From: Pomphorhynchus laevis
Lineage: Eukaryota > Acanthocephala > Palaeacanthocephala > Echinorhynchida > Pomphorhynchidae
Direction of reading: 5' to 3'
Assembly: GCA_012934845.2 (NCBI GenBank)
Contig: WNNJ02002717.1
Coordinates: 62,001-126,000, forward strand
DNA: 64,000 bases
In this document: in pieces, positions 1-10,260 of the stretch
Layout of the letters: each line of letters starts with the position of its first letter
Position numbering within the stretch: the stretch's first letter is position 1
Translations under genes and position numbers: made by a program
Notes under the pieces: generated by a model
Databases searched by the model: none
What the model was told of the DNA's origin: nothing
Seen by the model: the letters and a program-made list of their open reading frames with translations, nothing else

Positions 1-410
1 TTATAAAAAATTAGAATTCTTAGCAACGGTATTTTTAGGACGCTATCCGGGTGTGGAAGGCACAAACATCAAAGACGAAGGGCATAGTCTGCAAAAATTG
101 TAGTGACGAATTTATAAATTATAGTAGCATTTTTTATCCAATTATTGATCATTTATATATGTAACTGGCTACTGAACTTATTGAAGACAAAGCACTTTAA
201 TTACAATCGTGGAACTTTTAAATTAATAAAAATTATATAAAATATTAATTATTTAATAGCGTATACTTAATTGATACTGAAACATTGAAGATGCGCATTC
301 GTTTGGATGCTAAGCCGGCGTTATCATAAAGACCATTTTGATCACGATAATTCTATTTTCTTCTGTTATTGTGCTAATTTATATATTTTAAATGACATTT
401 ATAATATTAA
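1..410. repeat. Left block of a segmental duplication (partner 34905-35320)
   Basis: This AT-rich non-coding block aligns along its length with 34905-35320 with many substitutions and small indels (roughly nine in ten bases alike by eye). Shared landmarks are TTAGAATTCTTAGCAACG near the start and GCTAAGCCGGCGTTATCAT near 310-330. It is clearly more diverged than the adjoining block 411-1455. No gene is seen in it. Confidence 0.85.
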
Positions 411-1455
411 TTTAAGATATTAATACAGTTGTTTTACATTAAAAGTTTTAAATTTAAAAATTCATGGCAACATTATTTGCTGTACATATATAAATTGAAC
501 ATAATTAGAGCCGATTCTTCGATTTTTATATTTTTGGAGCATAAAAATTAGAATTGAAATAGTTGTGGATAAATTTAGTTAGGTTTTAACGAATTTATTC
601 ATAATTATAATTTCTCTAAGATTAAATAATATTTTTTGAAATAATTTAAAAACAAGAGCATAACTGATATATCGAAAGCAAACACCAACAAATGATCATT
701 ACTATTTTTTTGTAAAAATTGACTTTTCAATTAAACATATTACTCTTATTTTTAATTATTTAAAATCCGCTATCGTAAATTAATATTCTTATTTTAGTTT
801 AAAAATGTTCTGATTAGAACTATTTTAAACACATTATTTGCCCCTTTTTCTATTAAAGTTTTCAAGACTGTGCCTTTTACACAAGTCCAATAATATAAAA
901 TAAAGCAACTGTTGAATGAAATATTTTCAAAACAAATAACTTTACTTTTAATTAACAAAAATAGAATTAGAACATTTATTTTCTTTAATAATAGCGTCTT
1001 ATTTTTCACTTGATAAGTAAATGATTGCTTTTGACCACCTCGTTACAAACTCACACAATGTAAATCACAGTTTTTATTGTTTTGCTTAAAAGGATTACTG
1101 TGTTATTAGCAAAGAAAAGTAATGGAAAGCGTTACTTCTGTAGATGTTTCAGGTAACTTTGTAAACGCTTTGCAAACGATAAATTCTTCGCTTAAATCAA
1201 GATAAAACGCCCACATCAAGACCACCATTTTAGAATCAATCGTTCATTATATATATAGTAGGCAATGCCTCTTATATAAATCGAAGGCAGTGTACAAAAG
1301 TAGTGATATGATGCTTATTTGGAATTTTATCTATCTTAATCCTGAAACACCCTCATTAGTTAAAATCTTCGTTCCCACCTCCATGGGTAGCTCCGCCGGC
1401 TTCAGCTTCTGGCCCTCCGCTACCAGCGTGTTCGGTTCCTGTATTTGCCGCGGCT
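411..1455. repeat. Near-identical duplicated block (partner 39966-41009)
   Basis: About 1,045 bases are almost identical to 39966-41009, with only a handful of differences by eye. The block contains the last 33 or so codons of 14-3-3 copy 1, its 3' untranslated region and downstream flank. Similarity stops abruptly inside the coding sequence near 1455 and at the other end near 411, where the partner locus carries a LINE insertion. The sharp edges and near identity suggest a recent gene-conversion tract. Confidence 0.85.
1073..1078 (-). terminator. Candidate polyadenylation signal of 14-3-3 copy 1
   Basis: TTTATT on the plus strand reads AATAAA on the gene's strand, about 280 bases after the stop codon. 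The same hexamer is kept at 40628-40633 below copy 3. It is a position match only. Confidence 0.4.
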
Positions 1456-2171
1456 TCTATTTCCTGGTTATCTGATGTCCATAACGTTAAATTATCTCTT
1501 AGCAATTGCATAATAAGAGTACTGTCCTTGTATGAATCTTCATTTAGAGTATCAAGATCAGCAATTGCTTCGTCAAATGCCCTTTTTGCTAAATGACAGG
1601 CCTGACTCGGGGCATTTATAATTTCATAGAAAAATACAGAGTAATTAAGAGCAAGACCAAGTCGAACAGGGTGTGTTGGTTCCAAATTTTTCTTTGCAAT
1701 GTCCAAAGCATCTTCATACGCCTTTCGTGATTCTTTAGTAATTTCATCCATATCATCCGTGGGGGCTACCTCTGCCAAGTATCTGTAATAGTCACCCTTC
1801 ATTTTCAGGTAGAAAACTTTCGACTCAGATTGTACAGCTTTAGGAAGAAGATACTTATCAATAAGATCGAGTACATCCTTACAAATTGCCCGTAGTTCTT
1901 CCTCAATTTTAATCTTATACTTCTTAGCCTGAACTGTTCGAACATCATCGTCAAATCCCTTTTGTGCAAATGTGGATATAACACGCCATGACGAACGACG
2001 AGCTCCAACCACATTCTTGTAGGCCACACTAAGCAGATTTCGTTCTTCATTTGTCAGTTCCGAATCCGACTGAACGACTAGTTTCATAGCCACCACCATA
2101 TCATCGTACCGCTCGACCTGTTCGGCGAGCTTTGCCTTCTGTACTTGTTGTTTTGTGTTCACTACCACCAT
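1356..2171 (-). CDS. 14-3-3 family protein, copy 1
   Basis: A full-length 14-3-3 adaptor, 271 residues, in one exon. 14-3-3 proteins are cytosolic dimers that bind phosphoserine/phosphothreonine motifs in client proteins. The signature [19 protein letters not shown] is present, and the phosphate-binding Lys, two Arg and Tyr are kept ([20 protein letters not shown]), as is the Asn in [10 protein letters not shown]. The first ATG (2171, purine at -3, G at +4) follows a TTG that would only be a non-standard start. The region after WRVIS is unlike common zeta or epsilon forms ([11 protein letters not shown]), so the isoform class is uncertain. The tail is Gly/Glu-rich and ends NEDFN. The lack of introns fits an ancestral retrocopy, now duplicated with flanks. 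Compared with copies 2 and 3 the body is the most diverged; only its last codons and 3' flank match copy 3 closely. Confidence 0.93.
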   Translation of the reverse strand: MVVVNTKQQVQKAKLAEQVERYDDMVVAMKLVVQSDSELTNEERNLLSVAYKNVVGARRSSWRVISTFAQKGFDDDVRTVQAKKYKIKIEEELRAICKDVLDLIDKYLLPKAVQSESKVFYLKMKGDYYRYLAEVAPTDDMDEITKESRKAYEDALDIAKKNLEPTHPVRLGLALNYSVFFYEIINAPSQACHLAKRAFDEAIADLDTLNEDSYKDSTLIMQLLRDNLTLWTSDNQEIEAAANTGTEHAGSGGPEAEAGGATHGGGNEDFN

Positions 2172-2307
2172 TTCCAAAGCTGTTCACTTGTCACTGTTAC
2201 TTATTAATATTGCAATCGTTGTTAAACGATGTAGTTCGCTGCTAAGGTAAAAAATATCCCTTCTGCTGATGTGTTGATGTTGCGTTTGTAGCGATTGCGC
2301 TTTCTTA

Positions 2308-2314
2308 TTATATA
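2308..2314 (-). promoter_or_regulatory. TATA-like box upstream of copy 1
   Basis: TATATAA on the minus strand lies 137 bases upstream of the chosen ATG. A TATATA lies at a similar place above copies 2 (31329-31334) and 3 (41873-41878). The region between box and ATG is recognisably homologous in all three genes (GATGTAGTTCGCTGCT is shared), so a common promoter origin is likely. The function is inferred from position only. Confidence 0.3.
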
Positions 2315-2399
2315 AATGTTTCACCACTTTAAGCACTAGGGATCAATCTATCAATTTCTAAACATATAATTTGATGTATAATTTTATTAAGCACATCGA

Positions 2400-5300
2400 T
2401 GCATATAGAAGTAACATACTTATGCAAAAAAGAACGAAAGATTAGTTTCTAATCAACAGACAAATCTTACTACCATGTTGATATTTATGCAAGCGACAAA
2501 GCTTTATTCAGTTTTCGTACTCAAATTTCGATTTGATTCAGATGAAAGGGATATGCAAAAGAATGCAAAAGCTAAGATTTATCTTCATTCCTTAAAGAAT
2601 CTCTCTACTTTATTATATCTATATATTTATAAATAGAAATAATATTATATTATATGAATATTATAGAAATATTATTAATATATTATTTATTCACATATAT
2701 TTTTACCTGAGTAAAAACACAAATATTTGTGTTTATCCAACATTCATGGATATATGGATGTATGAATACATTAAAAACTGAATTTAGGTCAACGTTTCCT
2801 CTATCTTTGACAATAGCGGCTGTTTAATGCATGTAGGGTAGCAATTAAAGAAACTGTGTCTTTCTGATTAAATTATTAATGTAAATGCATACACGAAATG
2901 TGATTTTACAACATGTGATTTTTATAAATTGTGCTTAGAGTATACTCTCGTACTATTTAATGTTCATAAAATGAGGTCAATAAACTGAAGACAATTTCTT
3001 GCTCGAAATGTATGCTTCATCTTATAACAGAAACATAAATAATCAATGACTGTGAACGTATAGGTTGATCCATGCACGTTCGCGAATATATTTTGTCGTT
3101 AAAAATTATGTAATTCATATCAAAACATTTGTCTCTGAGTACAGAGTTTGGAAGCAAAAAAATCAAAAATAGTCAACGAACAAAGTTAAAAATCCAGCAT
3201 TTGATAGCAATGTTTTCTTTAGTTAAAATTCAGCATCAAAGTAACCATATTAAAACAGAAAAAGAATGGTAAGTTTATGGTCGAAGAGACAGAAGGAAAA
3301 GTTTTAAAAAATACACTCGACAGATACTCGAAATTTTAACAGAACAGCTTTTACAACATCAGATAGTAAAAGTATGCAAGTTGATAAATGTTACGACTAT
3401 ATAATAAATCGATATCATCTCAATAATTTTATCATAAAATGTGTCATTTCTATATAATACAGATTTGGTTTTATATGGATATTGGAATATTATATAGCTA
3501 TAGATAACTCTGTTATATATTATTGTTAATACTCGGGAATGCTTCGAGAAAAAAAAACAAATTCTTTTGACCCAAATGTAATATTATTCAATACAGTTTT
3601 ATGTGTAATAATTTGTTTTTATTTTTTTGTTATATGAAACTTAGTGTTGATCCTACATGATCACAAGCTAAAGGAGTTAGGACTATTTAATTGTAACAAT
3701 AATTCTAAAATATCTGTAATAAATTGGTCAACCAAACGACAAACCGTCCATATACTCAGTATGGGAACAAATTTTGTACAATATAAAGAACCTAAGTGAT
3801 GGACATACAATGTGACAGTGACATTATAATATTAATTAAAAATTATACAATTATTTATATAATTACATTATCTTTAATTTGTTTAAAGATTCGGTATTAT
3901 TTGCATGTTCATTATAGGAAACTAAGAGGTGATCGATTTTTAAAGACAATCTGAATACAATAATTGTTTGTTAGAAATCTGCGAATCAGAAAAAAAATAA
4001 GTGATTCCTAGTTAAAGTTTATTTCTAAAAATTCTATCAGTGCCATATGATGCATTACAAATTTAAAATTTTTTAATTTGAAACTTTTTAATTATTTTAA
4101 ATTTTTAAATATATATGTACATTCTAGCCAATCCATCATAGCAACATAAAGTACTTATTACTATGTAATAAGACTGAATAAGACTGTAATAAGTCTGACT
4201 TATTACTATGTAATAAGTCAGTCTATAACTTATAAATTTGATAATAAATTAATTAATGAACATGATTCTTTTGTAAAGCTAGACTTGCATCCGCAAAACG
4301 GTTAAGGAATATTGACATATATAAGATGTAGAGTGATGTTATATTACTTTTTACAAATGTATCATTGCTTGAAGCTATTAAGTTAGCATATGAGTTATTT
4401 ATTGATATACTGAGTCTGGAAAACATCTCACTGTTGAGAATTGTATTATTTTCCTTAAACTATGTATTGCAAACATTAATTTTCTATTTGAAATTGAAAT
4501 GTTAAAGCAAGTTTACGATTGCGATTGGTTATCATATTCTTCCATACGTGCGGTGTTATACATGAGGCAATGAGAATATAAATATTATAAACGATGAAAT
4601 TAATATATTTTGTATAATTTGTTCTTATTTAGGATTTTCTTTTTCTATTAATAATAAATAATCACCGATATAAATAACAAAAAATAAATAATAAATCTAG
4701 ACACAACATATTCATCGTGTAAATACCATATTATTAATACCTCAATACCATCGTAAAACCATCTTATAAATCTTTTGCGCCAATCGTCTTCTGCCGTAGA
4801 CCGAACTTTGAGACATTCGCTTTTTTGTAGTGTTCAGGTTTCAACGTATAATAAATAGAAGTCATTTATGAACCACAAGTTGAGGTTCATAAATGAGTTC
4901 AGATACGAAAATTTTCTAATTAGCACACTGTGGAAGTCTGAACAATTTGGGTTTCTAGCGTACTACTTTAGTGCAAATGTCGTTCGCTGACAGGCAATCA
5001 AATATGTGAATCATATTGATGCAGTTTCGTTAGAGTAAAATGCACCGTGTGATCACAGTGCTCGTTGCCTGGGTTTATCTTCTGATATCCTTGTGATATT
5101 CAAACCACTATTTTCTTCCTAATGTAATTAAGTGCGAATCAATTTATACAGAATCTTCAAGACCGTGTATCCAAACGACTGCAGTTGGCTGCGGCTGTGC
5201 TACGATTGCAACATTTCTTGTCACCGAAGGAATCCTTCATGCCATTGAATCATTTTATTTGTAGTTAATTATCAAGATAGCCTTTCTTGTAATATAGACA

Positions 5301-5880
5301 CTCATTCAACTTAATAAATGTACATAAAGTTATTATATTTATTTCTCCAGTTTTCTCAAGTCATTAATTATTAAGGACTAGCCATTGCGCAGTAGTTATC
5401 AATTAATTAATAATATTTATATTTAATATTTTTTAAATTTTAAATTATTGCCACAATTATGACAATGATGCTGTACAAATTCCTGGGATGATATCGTCTT
5501 CTTTTTGCCACACGTATACACATTGATGGTGTTTTCGCCAATGCAATGCTTACTTTGCATTTTAAAATGTAGTGGACTGTGTGTGCTTATTCAATTGCTG
5601 GCTGCAATGATTACGGAGAAAATAATAATCGCTTTAGTGCAATATACGTTATCCGCATTTTGATATTTTTTCTAGACTCGTAGTAGCTAAATGAATTTAT
5701 ATTTCGTTCTTCAGAATAAGATGCCTCAACATTAAAAATGCAAATCCAAAGTTTAAGAACAGTTTTATCAAATTTCCAAAACGCCTATTATATCTTATGT
5801 TATTATAACTATTTTAACTATTCTGCCTTATATTATTTATTTTTAGTCGGTATTTTGAAAAATACAAGTGATTATATAAC
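2400..5880. other. AT-rich intergenic stretch with small palindromes
   Basis: I see no coding region here. Short palindromes occur at 4150-4172 and 4194-4222 (both built on ACTTATTACTATGTAATAAG), and a clean hairpin occurs at 4863-4895. A motif near 4980 (GTCGTTCGCTGACAGGCAAT) recurs in similar form near 7218. Confidence 0.6.
4863..4895. repeat. Perfect 12-bp-stem hairpin
   Basis: CATTTATGAACC is followed after nine bases by its exact reverse complement. No run of T follows it, and no gene adjoins it. Confidence 0.8.
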
Positions 5881-6590
5881 TTACGACTTGCAAACTACTT
5901 ACGACTTGCGGACGTCTTACGACTTGCAGACGTCTTACGACTTGCAGACGTCTTACGACTTGCAGACGTCTTACGACTTGCAGACGTCTTACGACTTGCA
6001 GACGTCTTACATCTTGCAGACGTCTTACATCTTGCAGACGTCTTACATCTTGCAGACGTCTTACATCTTGCAGACGTCTTACGACTTGCAGACGTCTTAC
6101 GACTTGCAGACGTCTTACGACTTGCAGACGTCTTACGACTTGCAGACGTCTTACGACTTGCAGACGTCTTACGACTTGCAGACGTCTTACGACTTGCAGA
6201 CGTCTTACGACTTGCAGACGTCTTACGACTTGCAGACGTCTTACGACTTGCAGACGTCTTACGACTTGCAGACGTCTTACGACTTGCAGACGTCTTACGA
6301 CTTGCAGACGTCTTACGACTTGCAAACGACCTAGATTTGTAGACGACTAACGACTTGAAAACGACTTGCAGACGACTTAGGACTTGCAGATGTCTTACGA
6401 CTTGCAAACGACTTAGGACTGGCAGACGTCTTACGACTTGCAAACGACTTATGACTTGCAGACGTCTTACTACCTGCAAACGACTTATGACTTACAGATT
6501 ACTTACGACTTGCAGACGTCTTACGACTTGCAGACGACTTACGACTTGCATATTACTTACGACTAGCAGACGTCTTACGTCTTACAAACG
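5880..6590. repeat. 18-bp tandem repeat (minisatellite), about 39 units
   Basis: The unit is GACGTCTTACGACTTGCA. Units from about 5915 to 6315 are almost identical, and those at both ends are degraded (5880-5905; 6320-6590). Four consecutive units at about 6005-6075 carry the same variant (ACATCTTGC for ACGACTTGC), which shows that blocks of units were copied together. Each unit holds the palindrome GACGTC. Because 18 is divisible by three and the unit has no stop in most frames, several long ORFs appear on both strands; these are by-products. There are no spacers, so it is not a CRISPR array. Confidence 0.97.
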
Positions 6591-6599
6591 CGCTCGCTA

Positions 6600-8469
6600 C
6601 GCTCTCGTGCCTTCTATTAAGAAAATAATAATAAATATACAGAAAATTCATTGCTGCCCTTGTAACGGCGGGCAAACACGCTAGATGTCAAATCTGTCGT
6701 TACTCGCAGTCCGGCCAACTATGCGTTTATTGTCTTTAGTCTTTACAATGAAACAACATAATGCTATTATTGCTGATGATATTTCGGATATATCCAATTT
6801 AACACTATTGAATATTAAAATTTATAATGTCTGATGCGAACCCAGCTTACGTATGTCTTTATATTAAAGGTAAGGTGCTCTTTAGTATAAGTAGAGTTTT
6901 TATGAGCTGCAATTTTTTAAAAAGTCAACCTCTTATTATATTTTTTATTTTTATATTTTTTTACTTTAATTATATCTTCGACATTACTTCTTTGATATCG
7001 ATTAAATTACGAAAGTTCAATAAATTGACATTTGCATATTATATATGAGGTTTAGTTAATTTGCCTCACTTAAATGAAGAAACAAGGCTTGTATTAAAAA
7101 TTTTAAAAAATATTTTATTAAGAAATTTATAAATCTAAGTAAACTAGTCCTTTGATAAAAAAGGAGGATAATAAGAGGATGGTGTTGCTATTTTTAATAA
7201 TAAGAGTAGCATATAAATGTCGTTTGCGGACAGGCAATATATAAGTTCCAATTGTAGACATTTTTTATTTTACAATAATATAATTTTAAATACTATATTT
7301 TAATTGTAGATACTATACTTCAATTTTATATACTCTAATTGTAGATACTATACAAAACGTGTGCGACATATTAATACTATATAAATTTTAACAAAACGTG
7401 TGCTACAATGAATACAATTCATAAAGTAAATTTGAAATGAATTGATGACTGCTTACAACAAAAGTTTAATTTTTTTATTTTTATCAGTAAATAATTAATT
7501 TTTATTTTTCTCGGTGAATTTTTACCGAAAACAAAGGATACATAATTCTGAAGAGCTAATAAGTAGCAAACATTATACAAAAATTGCATTTCATAAAACT
7601 CTATTTTTACTAAAGAACACTCAAAATGTATAATTGACAATTAGAAATTACTCATGGTGCCGCTGTATGTTTCTCGCGATTTATATCAAAGAGATTTTCT
7701 CGGCGACGCTTGTGCATTTGTATAAATTTAAGAATTTGAACCTATAACTTGAGACTGCCAGGTCGTAGGTAATTGTATTAAAACAGTTAACAGAAGCAAA
7801 TGAATTATTCAATGCTTCAATCGATCTTTTGTTGACATCTTAAGAATTCAAATAGTCCGAGGTCTTTTGCCATTCTTGTTCGTCAGCATTTACTTAAACA
7901 AACTTGCTTCTTCAGCCATAGCTAAAAACTGTTTCGTCAGACTCAAAATTATACAGGTGAGCAAGCAAATCGAACTTCGAACATGATAATTCGCAGTCAT
8001 AAAGCGAACTAGAGGATAGAAAAATCGTAATTTAACTTGCTAAAAGTTTAGCTGTCATCATTGAATCAAAATATAGAACTAAACTACGTCGCTTGCCTGT
8101 AAAATGGACAGATTTTCTAGCTTGTTTAATAGTTACACTTGATGAATTGATATTATCTCGTCTCTTAGCTAGCATATCTCGCTTGCGTCATAGTAATTGC
8201 TACAACAAGGAATTTTTGTCTCCGGATTTATCTCTAGTTGAGAGCTAAGTTCGAAGGAATCTCATAAATGAGTTAACTTATAAGTGTGCTTCGAACCCAA
8301 TTAATAATTATCGCATTACTAGAAATCGTATTATTAGTGTTACCTAGAGTTCAAAATGAAATTCAAAATCGTTATCGGAAATATGACTACACCGGTACGT
8401 CGGTAGTTTCGTTTCGACAAATACAATCTCATCAAAATTCAACAATCAATAAATATTTGAATAGTTGTT
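6600..8469. other. AT-rich stretch, one possible small exon
   Basis: There are no long coding regions. Short direct repeats occur at 7250-7350 (TAATTGTAGATACTATAC) and 7354-7410 (AAAACGTGTGC). A possible first coding exon is listed separately at 6827-6869. The part from 7660 to 8280 is a little richer in G+C and may be old coding or element sequence, but I cannot place it. Confidence 0.5.
6827..6869 (+). CDS. Possible first coding exon (weak)
   Basis: An ATG opens 14 codons (MSDANPAYVCLYIK) plus one base and ends at a strong splice donor, AAAG followed by GTAAGG. A phase-matched acceptor exists at 7644 (CAATTAG) and would continue with EITHGAAVCFSRFISK up to a weak donor at 7719/7720. The protein is not recognised. 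Each part alone could arise by chance; I list it because donor, start and phase agree. Confidence 0.2.
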
Positions 8470-8535
8470 AATGATCCATTATTGATAAAGAATTATTGGA
8501 GCTGGATCACAGTAAAGAGGGAAATTTTATTTGTA

Positions 8536-8563
8536 TTTCTCTAACTTTTATTAGCATCTTCAG
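8536..8563 (-). ncRNA. Hammerhead-like core, unit 1
   Basis: On the minus strand CTGAAGA (8563-8557) is followed by T, GCTAAT, AAAA, GTTAGA and GAAA. The last pair of the stem is broken. It is the weakest of the three tandem copies. Confidence 0.35.
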
Positions 8564-8706
8564 AAAATTACATAAGGTCTCGATAATTGTAGACCGGTTG
8601 CTCCATAGCACTGTCGAATGATTTTATATAATTGATAATGATCCATCATTATTGATAAAGAATTATTGAAGCTGGATCAAAGAAAGAAGAAAAATTTTAT
8701 TTAATA

Positions 8707-8734
8707 TTTCGCTAACTTATGCTAGCATCTTCAG
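8707..8734 (-). ncRNA. Hammerhead-ribozyme-like core, unit 2
   Basis: The minus strand reads CTGAAGA (8734-8728), T, GCTAGC, ATAA, GTTAGC, GAAA, TAT. This is the C3-A9 box, helix II and G12-A15 box order of a hammerhead ribozyme, with a very short possible helix III and AAAT/TTTT pairing for helix I. One extra base sits between the CTGANGA box and helix II in every copy in this window. Self-cleaving hammerheads are known in the terminal repeats of Penelope-like elements. Activity cannot be judged from the sequence alone. Confidence 0.5.
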
Positions 8735-8877
8735 AAAATTGCCTAAGCTTCTCGATAACTGTAGACCAGTGGATCCATAGCACTGTCGAATGATTTTATA
8801 TAATTGATACTGATCCATCATTATTGATAAAGAATTATTAGAGCAGGATCAAAGAAAGAAGAAAATTTTATTTGATA

Positions 8878-8951
8878 TTTCGCCAACTTCTGTTAGCATC
8901 TTTAGAAAATTACATGTAATTTTCTGAAGATGCCAACAGAGAATAGCGAAA
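8878..8951. ncRNA. Pair of inverted hammerhead-like cores in fold-back
   Basis: The minus-strand core at 8905-8878 has CTAAAGA instead of CTGAAGA, with stem GCTAAC/GTTGGC. The plus-strand core at 8924-8951 has an intact CTGAAGA and GAAA, but its stem is worn (GCCAAC/AATAGC). The two arms face each other across a palindromic centre near 8914. Confidence 0.4.
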
Positions 8952-9179
8952 TATCAAATAAAATTTTCCTTTCTTTGATCCAACTCCAATAATTCTCAAT
9001 CAATAAATATTTAATTAAAATTAATTAAATAAATTGAGCGATTTTCAGGGCTAAAAAATGAGAGTGAAGAACTAAGTCGAATAAAGTCAACAACAATTTA
9101 TTTTCTATCACTTATATTTCGGAAGAGTATAAAAATAAATTGATCGATTCACTGAAGACTGATTGGCAACGAAATATAA

Positions 9180-9570
9180 TTTATCACAAAATACGACCTT
9201 CTCTGACCTCCTTTTTTAAAACGAAACCGTCATATTCAAAAAAATGAATTAGTGTATCACATCCATTGTAAAGATTGCAACAAAGTCTACATCGATCAAT
9301 CCAAATAAGGACTACGAAAGAGACTGGAACGTAATCTTAAAAGAGGCCAACTTTCTTCAGCAATATTTAATCATTGATTAAACAGTTTACATACGATTGA
9401 TTTCGACAATACAACTTGAATACGAGCCAGACACACGTCGTCGTTTAATCAAGGAGGCGGTACACATCGAAATTTCATCAAACATGCAAGGTAATAAAAT
9501 TAATTGGTGCTTAAAATTACCGTCGGACAAGATTTTGAATGAACAACATATCAAAAAAATTCTTCCGTTT
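9180..9570 (+). mobile_element. GIY-YIG endonuclease fragment of a Penelope-like element
   Basis: The plus-strand frame contains VYHIHCKDCNKVYIDQS near 9255-9300, then residues LRKRLERNLKRG, and an SSAIFNH-like stretch. Further on come IDFDNTTLEYEPDTRRRLIKEAVHI and residues fitting the usual NKI...LPSD ending. This is the cysteine-bearing GIY-YIG nuclease domain that forms the C-terminal end of EN-bearing Penelope-like proteins. The key YIGQ segment reads YIDQ, and the reading frame carries stops, so the fragment is dead. No matching RT domain lies directly upstream. Its terminal repeat is probably the array at 8470-9005. Confidence 0.7.
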
Positions 9571-9610
9571 TTATTTTTAATATACTATGTCATCATTTGT
9601 CAAAGACTAG

Positions 9611-9660
9611 AGTTTTCTGAAGAGGCCAATCGCATTGGCGAAAATTCAAAAATAATACTA
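9611..9660 (+). ncRNA. Hammerhead-like core downstream of the endonuclease fragment
   Basis: The sequence reads CTGAAGA (9617-9623), G, GCCAAT, CGC, ATTGGC, GAAA (9640-9643), ATTC. The six-base stem is perfect, yet its sequence differs from the GCTAAC/GTTAGC stem of the neighbouring units. TTTT before the box can pair with AAAA after it. Box order, stem length and the one extra base are the same as in the 8.5-9.0 kb copies. Confidence 0.5.
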
Positions 9661-9759
9661 TTTTTCTTATTTTTCTCGGATAAAGAGCCAACTAATGATT
9701 ACATTCTTTCCGAACGCAATTTTAGAAGAGATTTAATTAAAATATTTATAAAATGTTGA

Positions 9760-10260
9760 AGATCTACAATCTTTGGTATACATAGGAAATAGGTCTATCA
9801 GGGACCTTTTTAAGGACTCGATCCTTGATATAACTAATAAATATTTTTATAATTTTGACATTACCGTATTCACTGAAACACGTTGCTTTAAAGATATGGC
9901 TATTTCAGGATTTTTCACTTTTAATATATTAGTTCAGATAAGTAATTATGGGCGTCCATTTAAGGGTGTTTGCCTAGCGGTTAAGCCTTTTCAAAAACAT
10001 ATATATCTATAATAGTAGCAGATGAATTTAAAGCTTGAGAAACACCTCAAGAAACGGCAGGGCGACCTCCAGAATTTGGCAGGGTGACTAAAAACAAACC
10101 CCGAACATTTATACCGTACTTTATGCAGATGATCTAGCTATTTTGTCAAATAATGTTGAACGCGCAAACGAGTCTGCATACTCGAAAAATTTTGTGATGG
10201 CAACATGCTGGAAGTAAATCTTTCGAAACCCAAGGTGAAAAATTTCGGAAACATAGTTCA
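9760..10260 (+). mobile_element. LINE fragment: endonuclease and RT pieces
   Basis: At 9840-10000 the plus strand gives FDITVFTETRCFKDMAI, GFFTFNILVQ and GRPFKGVCLAVKP. These resemble the TETW and GG-VA-V segments of an apurinic-type LINE endonuclease. At 10100-10240 it gives YTVLYADDLAILSNN and, further on, LEVNLSKPKVK, the catalytic YADD block of a reverse transcriptase and the NLSKTKV block after it. The two pieces lie much closer than in an intact LINE, so the middle is missing. Confidence 0.65.

Larger units (their letters stand above)
8470..9005. repeat. Tandem ~170-bp units, the last folded back, with hammerhead-like cores
   Basis: Unit 1 (8470-8637) and unit 2 (8638-8807) are direct repeats of 168-170 bp. 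A third, partial unit (8808-8914) is followed by its own inverted copy (8915-9005) centred on ATTACATGTAAT. Each arm contains TAGCATCTTCAG or its complement. On the minus strand of units 1-3 and the plus strand of the inverted arm this reads CTGAAGA, one base, GCTAAC-type stem, GAAA. Related single arms or fold-backs occur at 19314-19412, 19545-19640, 53320-53510 and 58565-58680. The block lies directly before a GIY-YIG endonuclease fragment, which suggests it is a terminal repeat of a Penelope-like element. Confidence 0.8.

Noticed and set aside
5738-6334. 198-codon ORF (and long minus-strand ORFs) over the 18-bp array
   Set aside because: The unit length is a multiple of three and most frames lack stops, so open frames arise on both strands. 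The peptide is a pure six-residue repeat with no signal of selection.
5880-6590. Resemblance to a CRISPR array
   Set aside because: Units are contiguous with no spacers, and the context is eukaryotic.
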